Of a stretch of 64,000 nucleotides of DNA, positions 9,989 to 21,150 are shown piece after piece. A model generated the notes under the pieces. The model worked only from the letters and a program-made list of their open reading frames with translations. It was not told where the DNA came from and did not search any database. A program made the translations under genes and the position numbers. The first letter of the stretch is position 1. Each line of letters begins with the position of its first letter. Source of the DNA: Pyrus communis (lineage: Eukaryota; Streptophyta; Magnoliopsida; Rosales; Rosaceae). The stretch lies in contig NC_084805.1 of assembly GCF_963583255.1 (NCBI RefSeq), forward strand, positions 8,486,827-8,550,826. The letters are read 5' to 3'.

Positions 9989-10690
9989 ATCTCTTCTCTC
10001 TCCCTCCCTCTATATACACCAACACCCTCTGAAAAAACCCAATTCCTTCCACACGCTGAGCTTTCTCTGATTCTCTCTCTAATGTTAGAGAGAGAGAAAG
10101 GAATGGGAAAGGCAAAGCAGTGATCAAACCAACCGAAGGAGCGGTGGTGGAGGTGCGGTGGCAGCGCCTGGACCACTGGATTGATGGGAAAAGGTGGTGG
10201 GTGGAGAAAAAGACTGAGATGCGTTCGTCCCCGTGAAGCTCCCACCCACCTCAGAAATGGGGGTTTATCAGATCTTTGTCAAAAAAATCAAAAGCTTTAA
10301 TCTTTATATTTTTTTAATATCTGGGTGTTTTTGGCGTTGCAAAGGGCGTTAGGATCCTACAGCTCGTGAATCCAACCATCCACCCTTCTCTCTCTGAGTC
10401 TCTGTGTGTGTTTCTTTCAGCTCTCTTTGTGTTGTGTATGATTTTTTTTTTATGATTTTATCCACTCCACTCCAGTCTCTCCATAAGGAGACAGATCAAA
10501 TCTATTTATCGTGTTAAATTCAGTGAAGTCAGAGATGGTGAAATTTCTTCTTTTTCCCTAACATCCTCCTAGTCTCTTGCATAGTAGATACCAGATTTGT
10601 CCACGTGGGATAGGTTTTTCTGTTTTTTCCCACACCTAGAAATAGAGTGGTACCAGTTGGGAGGATATTTATTTGAAATGGGAAGATATT
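9989..10690 (-). promoter_or_regulatory. 5' leader and proximal promoter of the SnRK2 gene, with a CACGTG palindrome
   Basis: CT/GA-rich tracts (10000-10110, 10385-10430) are typical of plant leaders. CCACGTGG at 10601-10608, about 613 bp upstream of the ATG, is a perfect G-box containing the ACGTG core of ABA-response elements. A TATA-like TATATA at about 10010 lies too close to the ATG to set the start, so the transcription start cannot be placed. ABA responsiveness is an inference from the motif. Confidence 0.5.
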
Positions 10691-10695
10691 TGCAT

Positions 10696-10699
<4 letters not shown>

Positions 10700-10736
<37 letters not shown>

Positions 10737-10816
10737 GGTAAACTAGGAATTGCATTTTAGGTCAAAGATGCCAATAAGATACACGAAAGCCCACAGTGAG
10801 GCAAGCAACAAGCTAG
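10700..10816 (-). mobile_element. Short poly(A) retroinsertion (truncated LINE or SINE), minus orientation
   Basis: A 36-base T run starts about 10700 and is followed by about 80 bp of unique sequence. The insert is flanked by TTGCATAACTT repeats at about 10689-10699 and 10818-10828. Poly(T) at one end plus a direct repeat is what target-primed reverse transcription leaves on the opposite strand. No A/B box is evident, so a 5'-truncated LINE is as likely as a SINE. Confidence 0.6.
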
Positions 10817-12505
10817 ATTGCATAACTTAAAACAAACAAAATTGATAAAGAAAGGTCCCCTAAGCCATAATGTGAAATCCTATTCTCAGATTTCATTATT
10901 TAAAATTACGTATCTCATATGTAGTATTCATATTCCCAATTTCGACATGTTTATGTTTACGGCGTACAAAATTTTTATTCGATAAGTAAAAGGACAAAAT
11001 TGCCCCTCTTGTGTTAAACGAGATTCTTTGTGGACGTCCTTGATATTTTCATAATTTTTCAGATTTCTTTGCATATATGGATAGTATATGTCGATACGAA
11101 TGCGTGGCGTAAACAAAACGTAAATTGGAGTTATAACCAATGACATATAAACGTACCAAGATATGGGCAAAATGGTCATTTGACCATAATCTAGAAGGCT
11201 TCAGAGGATGAAAGGAAAATAAGAGAAATAAGAAAGATGGACGGCTGAGATGAAAAGGAAAGGAGAAAAAAGGAGAGATGGGGGGAACAGATAGGCTAAG
11301 GAGGGAAGAGGAGAGAAGGAGAGGACCAATGGGAAAAGAGAATAGGGAGGGGAAAGGAGAGGGAGAGACCCAACGAACTAGACCTGCCCTTAACCAGTTT
11401 CTGGCTCAACCCAACCCGGTGGTGGCGCCATTTTTCCCAACGCCATTCACAGAGTTTCACAGCAAATCACGGCAAATCATCACCTGGAAACAACTTCCTA
11501 GCCATCCATCTTCCATTTTCACCCAAAATTAGAAAGAATTTGGTCGTAGTTTTGGTGAAAAACCAACGGTGGGTGCGTCTACGACGACTATTCATTAAAT
11601 CCAAATGTAACTCTGTCAACCACCACCACCAAAAGGATCCCCTCAACCTCAGGAACAAAGCCCAAACAACTGTAGGGGTGGTGGAGCACCGGAGGTGACG
11701 AATTAAAGGCCACCATTTTTAAGGTTTTCGGCGGATCAAGGGACTTCAGAGTGTTTCCTAGCCGAATTGGAGTTCGTCATAGGTATGAAAATTGCTCCCC
11801 TTGGTTGGCTATACATTTTTATGAAATTTGGTAATTTTTTGAAATAGTTGAATTTTCCAGCGAGTCGGGGCGGCCGACCGCCACATGCAGTGGCGCGTGG
11901 GGCGAGACCCGACCTGCCCATCCTAGGCCAAATTTGATGCCCTGATTCCATATTTGACATTCGTTTGGTGAAATCCCAATGTTTTAATATAGTTTTGTAG
12001 TTGACCGCCTAGTTGGCCACCACTTGGTTATTACATGAATTGACGATCCGACCATTGGATCGAAACCAAACTTTAATACATGATATTACATAATATTTAA
12101 GGGCATTAGGAACTACAGATTGGGAATCCAACATACGGATCTTTTCGAATTGAATTTATAATCTTATAAAATCAAACATAGATAGCAACCTAATTCTAGC
12201 AATTGGCCGAGATCTGACCATTGGATCATTCCGAAATTTTAGAATATTGTTCAAGAAGATAAATGAGACCCTTGGGAAGTTATGGATTAGAAATTCATGA
12301 GCGGATGTTCCAGATTGACTTGTATAGGGTTGTGGACCCCACCGTTGACGAATACTTGATTTTTGGTCAGTAAGCTACGAATTGATCTTAAATATTAAAA
12401 TCAGTATTACTAGGGACTATGTAGGGCTTAGTGGGCCTATATTGTTTAGTGAGTTATCCCCAATAATATATACATCCATTTACGTGTATGAGACGTCACA
12501 TTGTG

Positions 12506-12549
<44 letters not shown>
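12506..12549. repeat. Compound microsatellite (AT)n(GT)n in the solo LTR
   Basis: AT units at 12506-12520 pass into GT units ending near 12549. Confidence 0.95.
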
Positions 12550-12551
<2 letters not shown>

Positions 12552-12739
12552 ATTTACCTTCGTAATAATGTGACTAATAAGTATGATACATGTATATATT
12601 TTGTAGAACTTATATGCTTGTGTGACATATTAGTTGGTGGCCATGAGGAGTTGATGGTGTAGGTGACTACGTTGTAACTTATAAGGGTTGAGGTATGGGT
12701 AGGTTGTGTGTTGAATTTATTGCACCATGTAGTAGTGGT

Positions 12740-13045
12740 ACATGGATGGTCCTGTTTGGTATATCCGCAATGGAGGACCATACGTATTTTAGGGGTGATC
12801 ATGCTTGGTATATCCGCGATGGGTGATCACTACCTAGAGCTATATGATATAGTCTTGCTTGATATATCCGCGAAATGGGACTGTTAGGGGTGATCATGCT
12901 TGGTATATCCGTGATGGGTGATCACTACTTGCATGATGAGATTATGCCTATGGTTCTTCTTGGTATATCCGCGATGGGGGGCTATACACATTCTATGCGT
13001 GATGAGGATTAGTTGTACTTGGTACATTTCGATAGGCGATCATAT
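12740..13045. repeat. Degenerate tandem repeat, core TTGGTATATCCGCGATGG
   Basis: Six or so copies of a TGGTATATCCGCGATGGG-like core occur at irregular 50-80 bp spacing. The core is linked to palindrome-like GTGATCA...TGATCAC words. They lie wholly within the solo LTR. Confidence 0.8.
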
Positions 13046-13469
13046 TTTGTTTGGATATCACTTGATTATATAATGTGAATCTATTGAGATGTGATTTGTC
13101 ATTGATCTATGTTTATTAGTCGTGGTTTGATTTGTGTATTGATGATAGCTGTGAAATGTGATTTGAAGTGCTTGATGAATTGTTCGATGGAAAGTAATTT
13201 GACATGCATATTTTAAATGAGATTTGATTTGCATGATTGGCATGATGTGATGAAATATGAGGGCTAGTAGTGGACCGTTAACCCATTATCATGGGATTTG
13301 TTGCTTCGAGACTTGTTTCACATATCATATCATTATTTCATTTCTCGTTTCATTGAGCCGTTCTAATTTTGTACCGTGTGCTTTATTCCATTTCTTGTTT
13401 CGTTGAGCTTTTATATTTTGAGTATTTGTTTCATGTCTTGTTCTTCGAGTGTTTCTATATTCCTTAGAT

Positions 13470-13870
13470 TTCTGCTCAGTTTCGTTGAGTGATCCGGAAC
13501 TGGGTTTCCGCTAGGGTTTCGTTGAGTGGTCCGGGTCCCTGCTCCGTCTGGATTTCGTTGAGAAGTCTGAAATCCCTTGTGATTCGCGATTCCATTGAGT
13601 GGTCCATAATCGTATCCAGCTTGGATTTCATTGAGTGGTTCGATATGCATTGTACTTTCCGATTCTGTTGAGTGCTCCGGAATCGTATCTACTCAGATTC
13701 TGTTGAAAGGTCCGAAATCCCTTATTCTCTGTGATTCTGTTGAATGGTTTGGAATCATATCCTGGTTTGGATTCCATTGAGTGGTCTGGAATCCCTTTTG
13801 GTGTCTTGGTTTCATTGAGTGGTTCAGAACCCGATGTTGATGGATTTTGTTGAGTGATCTAAAATCGCAT
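13470..13870. repeat. Degenerate tandem repeat, core TTTCGTTGAGTGGTCCGGAA
   Basis: About nine diverged copies of a unit near 45 bp are present, each with a TT(C/T)(C/T)(G/A)TTGAGTGGT(C/T)CGGAA-like core followed by a variable part. They lie within the solo LTR. Their periodicity keeps some ORFs open by chance. Confidence 0.8.
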
Positions 13871-14384
13871 CATTTGACTCATTGGTTCCTTAGATTGATT
13901 CATTTGAGACAACTTCAGAGATGTAGGCTTCGGTTGAACTGTGTCACTCTAGCCTTGCATTTCGGTGTATGGTATGTGTTATTGATTGATGTGATTGTGG
14001 AATGATGTTGGTTATGATTGTTGTCATTATAATTAGACTCGTTGACCAATATGGCTAGAGATTTATGTCGCGCTTCGTTGAATGTTCCTCATGATGTTGC
14101 ATGCCTATTGTGTGGTATTATGTTGAGACATAGTGATTTATGTGATGATTGTTTGAGTGTAATGAATGGTGAACTACGAATGGCTTGATCCCTATTGAGA
14201 GTACGTAGGCAGTCTAACGAGGAAGTTAGATGCAGCCATAAAGTATACGAAAATTACTATGCAATTCAAATCTTGAATTATGCTTTGTACATATCCCGGA
14301 GGCAGGGTCTGTTGGATTTACAGATACTTGGTGACGTCACATATCGATCCTGGACGTATGTCGGGATCGGGGCGTGACACATAA

Positions 14385-15040
14385 CCCAGAAATTTTTAAG
14401 ACATAACTCATAAATTGTTTTTTTCTTTAATGATTATGCTTAAAATTTTAGCCTTAGATTATTAAATAATGATTTTAGCTTAATTATTTTTTTCGTTAAC
14501 TTTTTTGAAAATAAAATTTATGTGATTATCCTAATTTATTTTTACGAACATTTTAAACTAAAAATATTTAAATTTCAATAAATAAAACTTATACAAATAC
14601 ATAGGTATTTATATAGTTTTAAGTGAAATTTGATTCGAATAATTTCTTTAAATTATGTTAAACGTTAGATTTAACTTTGGGTCGTCAAATTTTTTTCTAC
14701 TGTTAGAGTTGATCTCAAGTGATCACGATATTTGGATTCTAAGTAAAAAATAAAAATAAAAAATTGAAATATGATAATTTGGTGGATCCAGAATAATTTA
14801 AGCCATGCTTAACTTCTGGAGGGAATCTAACCCAAAGATATATTTTCTCCGTAGGGTTTATTGTCACCCAATGGTTGGAGATGGTTTGGGGGGATTTAAA
14901 GCTTATATTTTAAGCTTTATCTTATAGGTTGGAGATGGTCTAAAGGCACAAACTTTAATAAGATCAAATCAATCAATTCCTCTTATATGATATGAGCTAC
15001 ACCCACAATGCAAATTATTCTTGTGATGAATTTGTGTTTA
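14385..15040. other. AT-rich non-coding stretch
   Basis: No gene is recognised. An imperfect palindrome AAGCTTATATTTTAAGCTTT sits at about 14898-14919 between two GGTTGGAGATGGT words (about 14873 and 14927), which may be a small repeat. Otherwise nothing is seen. Confidence 0.4.
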
Positions 15041-15059
15041 AGGTGTTGTAGGGAAGGGT

Positions 15060-17910
15060 GAATTCGTCAATTAAGATTTAAATCAATGCTCCTATTCATT
15101 GCGGGGATTTAGAGGTATTCTTTGAGTTTCGTGAAGGCTTTTTGCATTCATCAGTCCAGAGTAGACCCTTGCTCTTCTTTGTTGCAGTAAAGAATGATTT
15201 GCTCTTGTTGGTGGATCGTGAAAGGAATCTGTTGAAGGCTGTCACTCGCCCTGTTGGCTTTGTAATTCCTTCATGGTTCTGGATGACTTCATTTTTATGA
15301 TGGCCTTGATCCGGTATGGTTTAACCTCAATTCCACACTTTGTAACCATGTATCCCAAGAATTTGCCCGATGCTATGCCGAAGGTACACTTTTTTGGATT
15401 TAGCTTCATGTTGTACTTCCGAAGCAGGTCAAACGACTTTTGCTTGTGTGTCATATGGTTTTTTTTTTCTCTTTACCTTTGACAACCATGTCGTCCACAT
15501 AGATTTCCATCGTGTCTTCAATCTTATCCTTAAAGATTCGATTGACGAGTCGTTGGTATGTTACCCCAGCGTTTTTAAGTCCAAAGGGCATAACTTTATA
15601 ATAGTATGTACCTCGATTAATGACAATGGATACAGATTCTTTATCTGGTTGTATCCTGAGTAAGCATCCATGAAGCTTAGGAGGTCGTGTCCTGCGGTTG
15701 AATTTACTAAGAGGTTGACCCATGGGAGTAGATACGGATTCTTCGGGCAAGCTTTGTTCAAGTTCGTGAAATCCACACATACTCTACATTCCGTGAAATC
15801 CACACATACTGTACACTTTCCATTCTTTTTTTTTTGCATTAGCACTGTATTTCCTACCCAGTCTGGGTGGTAAACTTCGATGATAAACTGGGCATCTTTG
15901 AGCTTATCAATCTCCACCTCTATGATGTTTACTTTATTCTATTATGTGGTTTTGTTTTGATAGGATTAAAAGCACACCACAAAGTAGCACACAAATGTCC
16001 TATTAATTTTCCTTATTAACAATAAGAATTTTCAATTGTAGCATATGAAAATAAAGGTCTTTCCCGCAGAAGATTGTTTTATTTAACTACTTAAAATGTC
16101 ACAAAAACTGGGCTGTTGTCCCTACTGACCAGCCACCAAAAAATAATTATTAGACCAACTTACACTTATCTAAAGTCTACGAAATTTTATATACAAACAC
16201 TAGACACACACAGCTACACTCACACAAATGTTTGGGATTTTTGGAGTTGATTTGCTATTTAAATTAAATCGAACAAAAACAAGACAAAAACAGATTTTAA
16301 GTAGTTCACAAATTAAGAAAAATGAGTTAGGGGAATTGCTATCCACCACCAAATAATCATACAAACATGTTATGTTTCATTCAAATTCCTTCTATTTCCA
16401 GATGAAGATGCTCAAGTTGGCTTAATGTTAGAACTCAACCTATTACTCTTTCTTATGTAGTATGTTAAGAGAATGACGTTTTCAACTTAACTTAGTCCCT
16501 AACATGCAATCTAGAATGGCGTGTTCATAGATTTAACAAGTAGAAATCATTAAGAACAAAAAGAGTTTGAGTCATCACAAGGCATCGTAAGTACTGGCAT
16601 TGTCTTACTTATCCTAGAAATTGGTTCACATGTTAATCGCAATTAACAAGTACTACTCTAGAACGTATGTAGGTTCTTATTCGACAAGGGCAGACACACA
16701 CATATTCATAGCATTAGAATCCTAGATATGCTTACTAAGTATGCATCCGTAGAAAACACATAAAGAATTCATCAATGAGACAAGTAGTGAATCAATTTTC
16801 ATCCGTTCATAAAAGTAATTCAAACGAAATGTCATAACAAACTTGCAATCATATTTGGGGCTTCAAAACAGCCCCTAACTACTAAAAATTTAGTTACACA
16901 ATCCTTAAGTTAAAACAAAAGATAGACATGAGTTTGAGAAAATAGAACCGAAAGAAATCGATTGAGGCTTCACCTTTTCCTTCCTTCCCCAACGCTACTT
17001 TTAAACCAATTCTTGCTGCATCATTTTCTTCTCCTTAACTCACCCACTAATAGCCATTAGTTGATGATAATAAATGAGAGGAAATGGTAAAACAATTGTA
17101 ACTCCTTGGGTAGCCTTTATGCCAATTACTCCCTCTTAATCCTCATCTTTAATTCCATTTCCTCTGATATTTGAATAGGTGTCAGCTGGCTTGTTCTTGA
17201 TTGCATCAGTTTTGGCTGCTAGATTTATTGGATTTATTGCTTTCAATGCTTTCTTGTCAGTTACAAACTGCTCAGCCTCTTGGGAACCTTTCAGTGTTAA
17301 AATGACCATAACTTCTTCTAGAAAAATGATATTAGTAATCCGCTAAATGCTCCAGAAAATAGACATCCGTAGCTTTCCAACCATATAAGGCTCATTCTCT
17401 AATTCATTCTGAACTGTCCGAAACTTGCTTCCAAAGTCAGCTGACGTGCACAGGCAGTTTTGACGAATTTGTTACTTAAAATCCCACTTGTGCTATTTTT
17501 CTTTTCTTTGGTTGACAAATCCTACAAAACACAAAAACAAAGTAAATAACTCAAAAATATAAGGAACTAACTAAGAAAAGACAAGTGAATTTGATATAAA
17601 ATATATATAAATATGAGCTTATCATGTTTACGCTGGATAACTGGTCTGGCAATTGGGTCCAGATAAAGACTATGGTAGATCACAGAAAGATCGATTCCGA
17701 GCATGTCTTATGCCGACCATGCAAATATGTCTTGTTAGCCTACAAGAAGTTGGTGAATAACACTTTCTCTCGGCCGGTTAGCTTCGAATTGATCTTGGTT
17801 TTCCAATCTGATCTGTTAGGGTCGAGGTTGATGTACACGGTGTCCTCGTCTGCCTTTAACTCCAGCGTACCATCCTCTTGGTGGTCAAGATCCAGATCAA
17901 ATTCTTTATA
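15060..17910 (-). pseudogene. Ty3/gypsy (Tat/Ogre-like) reverse transcriptase remnant, split by an insertion
   Basis: Read on the minus strand: VIYHSLYLDPIARPVIQRK from about 17690 down to 17625, then, beyond a 1.7 kb insertion, EIDKLKDAQFIIEVYHPDW. NLNKACPKNPYLLP, FMDAYSGYNQI, VMPFGLKNAGVTYQRLVN and IYVDDMVVKGKEK (catalytic YVDD, about 15480) follow. LRKYNMKLNPKKCTFG, GKFLGYMV and a piece of the RNase H connection (MQKAFTKLKEYL, about 15100) end it. The sequence style (YVDDM, LNPKKCTFG) matches non-chromovirus Tat-type elements. Frameshifts, a tandem CVDFTECRVCVDF duplication and loss of RNase H and integrase show a dead copy. Confidence 0.85.
15933..17623 (-). mobile_element. Insertion of about 1.7 kb inside the Tat-like RT (LTR-like)
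   Basis: The block separates two RT segments that are adjacent in intact elements. The word ATGTTTAC occurs on both sides (15925-15932 and 17624-17631). Read on the minus strand its right edge begins TGATAAGCTCATATTTATAT. That resembles the Athila LTR start at 26502 (TGATAGGAGCATATTCATG), so it may be an LTR or LTR fragment of a related family. The other end lacks a clear CA terminus, and an 8 bp repeat is long for an LTR element, so the class is uncertain. No ORF is recognised. Confidence 0.55.
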
Positions 17911-18199
17911 ACTTGTATGCTGACCTTCTGACTGTGATTGCTATGCTAATTCGTCCATACGGGTACTGGAGCTCCGTTCTTCTTTTCTGATCATGCTCAT
18001 GCTTTCAAGACCACATCAACGTGCTGGCGATTGATCTCCTTTTATTTCTTTTACTCCGCTATCCTAGGTAGTGGAGTAACTGGTGGTAGTTGGATGGAAT
18101 AACCTTCATCTTATGTAGCCAATTTTGACTGAGCATGCGTCGTAGGGAGTCGGGCTTAGACCAATTGTGGAATGTCACTAGGTAGTTATAAGGTTCTGC

Positions 18200-18490
18200 T
18201 TAAACCACTAGCTTTATTGTTCCCAGAGAACACACAGGTGCCCAATTGAAGGTGTGGAGGGTTGTCTTCTTTTTGTTGATGCTGTCGAGAATCCCCATCT
18301 TTTCATCCTTAAAGAAGATGCTTACTCTTGAGCTGTTATCGACCAGGACGTGGTTCACTAGGGCGTTAGAGATTTGAACCTTGATGATGAGGGTGTCATC
18401 ACAAGGCGAGTGGACATTTTCCAAATCACGGTCATAGAACATCAAAATATTGGAATCGCTCGATAGTGGTTTGTTGATGGTGGCCACCAT
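18200..18490 (-). pseudogene. Gypsy aspartic protease remnant
   Basis: The minus frame reads DTLIIKVQISNALVNHVLVD and then NSSRVSIFF, which aligns by eye with the retropepsin region of Tat-type gypsy elements (usually VLVDNGSSVDIL). The active-site D-N-G has become D-N-S, and the frame is short. It lies upstream (in minus orientation) of the RT remnant, which is the correct gag-protease-RT order. Confidence 0.65.
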
Positions 18491-21150
18491 TCTTGGCTTT
18501 TTGCAGGCTACTTTTCTTTCTTTTCAGATGCTCCCTAGATATTCTTGCTCATCGTATATGTAGTTCACCTTAGAAGATGCTTCTCCCCTTGGGCATTGGA
18601 CATGGTGGAGACCTAGAAGCCTCATGGATTTCCTAAGGTGTTTTTTTTGGGATAGGTTATTGAGATAACTCTTCGGAGGTTAGATCAATTACTTCCGCCA
18701 TAAGGGAAACAATTTCTTGAGATCTTTGAGACATGCCTTCATGTCGTCAAGTTTAGTAGGTTCTTTAGCCAGTGGGCTTCGCCGGATGTCTTTTAGAGAT
18801 AAACATATTTCCATGACGTCTTCCAACATCTCTCCTATGGTGGCAACACCTTCGTACTTCTGGTGGATATTACCTTGGGAAGTGACAAAGTTGTTGTTGT
18901 TAATTGAGCTTTATGACATGTCAATGGGCAGAGTGGTTTGGTTAGGAGGAATATGAGTTTACTCTTGATGAAAAAACTAATTGTTGGAACCAAATTCGTG
19001 CATCGCCGTAATTGGTGGTTGAGCAAAAACTTGAGCAACTTGCAAAATAATGAAGTGTTTAGATTCAAAGTTAGTGAATGATTTTAGATTCAAGTAGTGG
19101 GCAAGAGAATGAAGTGTTTGCATTGTGTTACCATGGATGGACCCTAAATGAGTGTATTTATATCGTGATGAGAAAGACATTTTTAGGATAGAATCCTTGT
19201 TCTAAGCCAGGAGAATCCTTGAGGATATCTAGTAGTACATAATTCACCCTCTTAAGAGTTGTGATTACTTGCAGTGTATACCAATTCTTAGATTAGAGGA
19301 ACTCCAAGACTTAAAGGATCCGATTATGTCCATATCCAGATCAGATCACCTGTCTTGCAGAATAAGCATGGTCATCTAGTTGAGTTGTTAGGACTCCGCC
19401 TATTGCCCTAGAACAGAGTGATGATGGCGCTGCTACTCTGTCTAATACACCTCTGCCCAAAGCTGGTGAGTCCATGACCGGATCAGACTTACTCTGCCCC
19501 TGGAAAATCTTGGTCCCACAAAAAAGAATTCATTTATTCTTGAAGAGGGAAAAAAGTCTAGAAACACGTGAAAAGTACTTACTCTTACATAAAGATCGAA
19601 TGTTGGAGAAACCTGCTTGATCGTTTCCCCGTCTTTAGCCATAGTAGAGGCTACCAAACCATTGCCCTTGAGCACCCTTTGTATAAACATGAAGGTGTCA
19701 ATATCATTTGACGAGGCAGCCAAGCTCCTGTCATATGCAACCATCATATTAATCGGGTTAGATCCTTCTAGGCAAATAGAGCTAGAAGACTCGACTGCCT
19801 GTTTCTTAAGAGTTAGGTTGATGAGTCGTTAATCAAAGGACGTTTGCTGGAGAACTTCTCTCTACCACAATTAGAGGACTCAGTGGTAGCACCCTTATAG
19901 GAAGGCCTCGACCGATAGGAGATGGAGCACTTGGTTCATCCTTGTCAGAGCCACAATTGATAGGTTGTTTCCAACACCACTAGGAGTATATTTTTGGCCT
20001 ATTGCTAGGTGAGCAATCTTTCAGCTCCATCGTCTATCTCGACTGTTTCCCCTTCTGCAAACAACAAGAACAATCAGAAGTCTATCTACAATGAACTATA
20101 AAGGGTAAAGAGATTATTTCCTCATCATGATTTTCCTTTTAAAAGACCGACCACTTTCAAGCGGTGGTTGATCAAGATAATGGCAGTCTATAAGTCTTCT
20201 GGGTATAAGAAATGGATGACCAATAATTGGAGCTCATCTTCATTTGAGCTCAAGGTTATATATGACACACAAGAAAAAATTACAAAGGAAGTTATTTAAG
20301 ATCATCCCAACCTTTTTCCAGAACCACATAGCGACCTAAGCACCAGTCGCTTTGACCTTAGCCGAACTTTCCCAGCTACTACTTATAAGGAACCAATTTC
20401 CTTGTAAGGCATATGGTTGGAAGGGTTGCTAACAAAAAGCAAGCATAAGGCGGAACACGTGATAAAACTCAACCTAACCAAGACTGATTCTTAACTTGTA
20501 ACAATACTTGATCAGGCTGAGGCTGGGTTTTGTCTGATGATGCTTAATCTAGAGCATATACATGCTAAAGAAAAAACAGATAGTGTTCCAATTAATTTGG
20601 TAGGGGCAAGACCAACATGGGAAAAAACCTTATATATGAAAGAAAGGGTGAGGGCCAGCCAAATGCCTGACATTAAGAGCTCGACGAAGAAAGCTACCTA
20701 ACCACATGTGGTTGGTTAGGCCTTTCTCCTGGAAGTGGCACTCGGAGACCGACTTTTCAGCTTATCCAACTAAGGCTGGCTCATAACACTAATAGTGTGG
20801 TTAGCACCGTGGTCTAAAACGTCAAAATAATAAGAGTCGGGTAACCTAGTTTTGTAAGGGCATGAGGGGTCTTCATACCCCATCTCTAAACTCACATGAA
20901 TAAGATTTCCCTGATCGTTCAAGTCTAGCATATCTAGTTAGTGTGCTAACAACCCCAGGTAGTTAGAGGTACCAAGCGCTTCATTGTCCCCCATCTTGGT
21001 TACAACTGTTTGGTCCACGTCTTGCTCGAGATCTTCTTCCTGGTATCCAGAAATGGATTCTTCTCCATGGGCATTTAGAGATGAAAAATCCTCTAGTTCT
21101 ATTACAAGTGCTCGGTTTGACGGCCAGTAGATGAAATTACCTCACAGACT
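18491..21150 (-). other. Unresolved mobile-element-derived region (5' part of the Tat-like element)
   Basis: On the minus strand weak open stretches occur (GEMLEDVMEICLSLKDIRR near 18830; SNDIDTFMFIQRVLKGNGLV near 19680), but no domain is recognised with confidence. Position argues for gag or leader of the gypsy element whose protease and RT lie to the left. The block is continuous with 48298 onward once the 27 kb element is removed, because the 5 bp AGACT flanks both sides. Confidence 0.45.

Larger units (their letters stand above)
10871..14379. mobile_element. Large solo LTR (about 3.5 kb) upstream of the SnRK2 gene
   Basis: The unit starts TGTGAAATCC and ends GGGGCGTGACA, so it has TG...CA ends. 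It is flanked by identical 5 bp duplications CATAA at 10866-10870 and 14380-14384. No second copy, primer site, purine tract or pol sequence is inside, which fits recombination between two LTRs. It contains two degenerate tandem repeat families and a compound microsatellite. Orientation is not decided: both the TGTGA start and the reversed TGTCACGCCCC start are plausible. ORFs inside are short and unrelated to known proteins. Confidence 0.65.

Noticed and set aside
10005..10020. TATATA as a SnRK2 TATA box
   Set aside because: It is only about 20-30 bp upstream of the ATG, which would leave almost no leader.
11278..11532. 84-codon Arg/Glu-rich plus ORF
   Set aside because: It comes from a GGAGA-rich tract inside the solo LTR. 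No homology pattern or splice context is seen.
13470..13870. Regular spaced repeats, CRISPR-like at first sight
   Set aside because: Units are diverged, there are no uniform spacers, and the context is a plant LTR.
18977..19180. Possible LTR boundary near 19000-19400 for the Tat-like element
   Set aside because: No paired copy, primer site or TG...CA ends could be found, so it is left unresolved.
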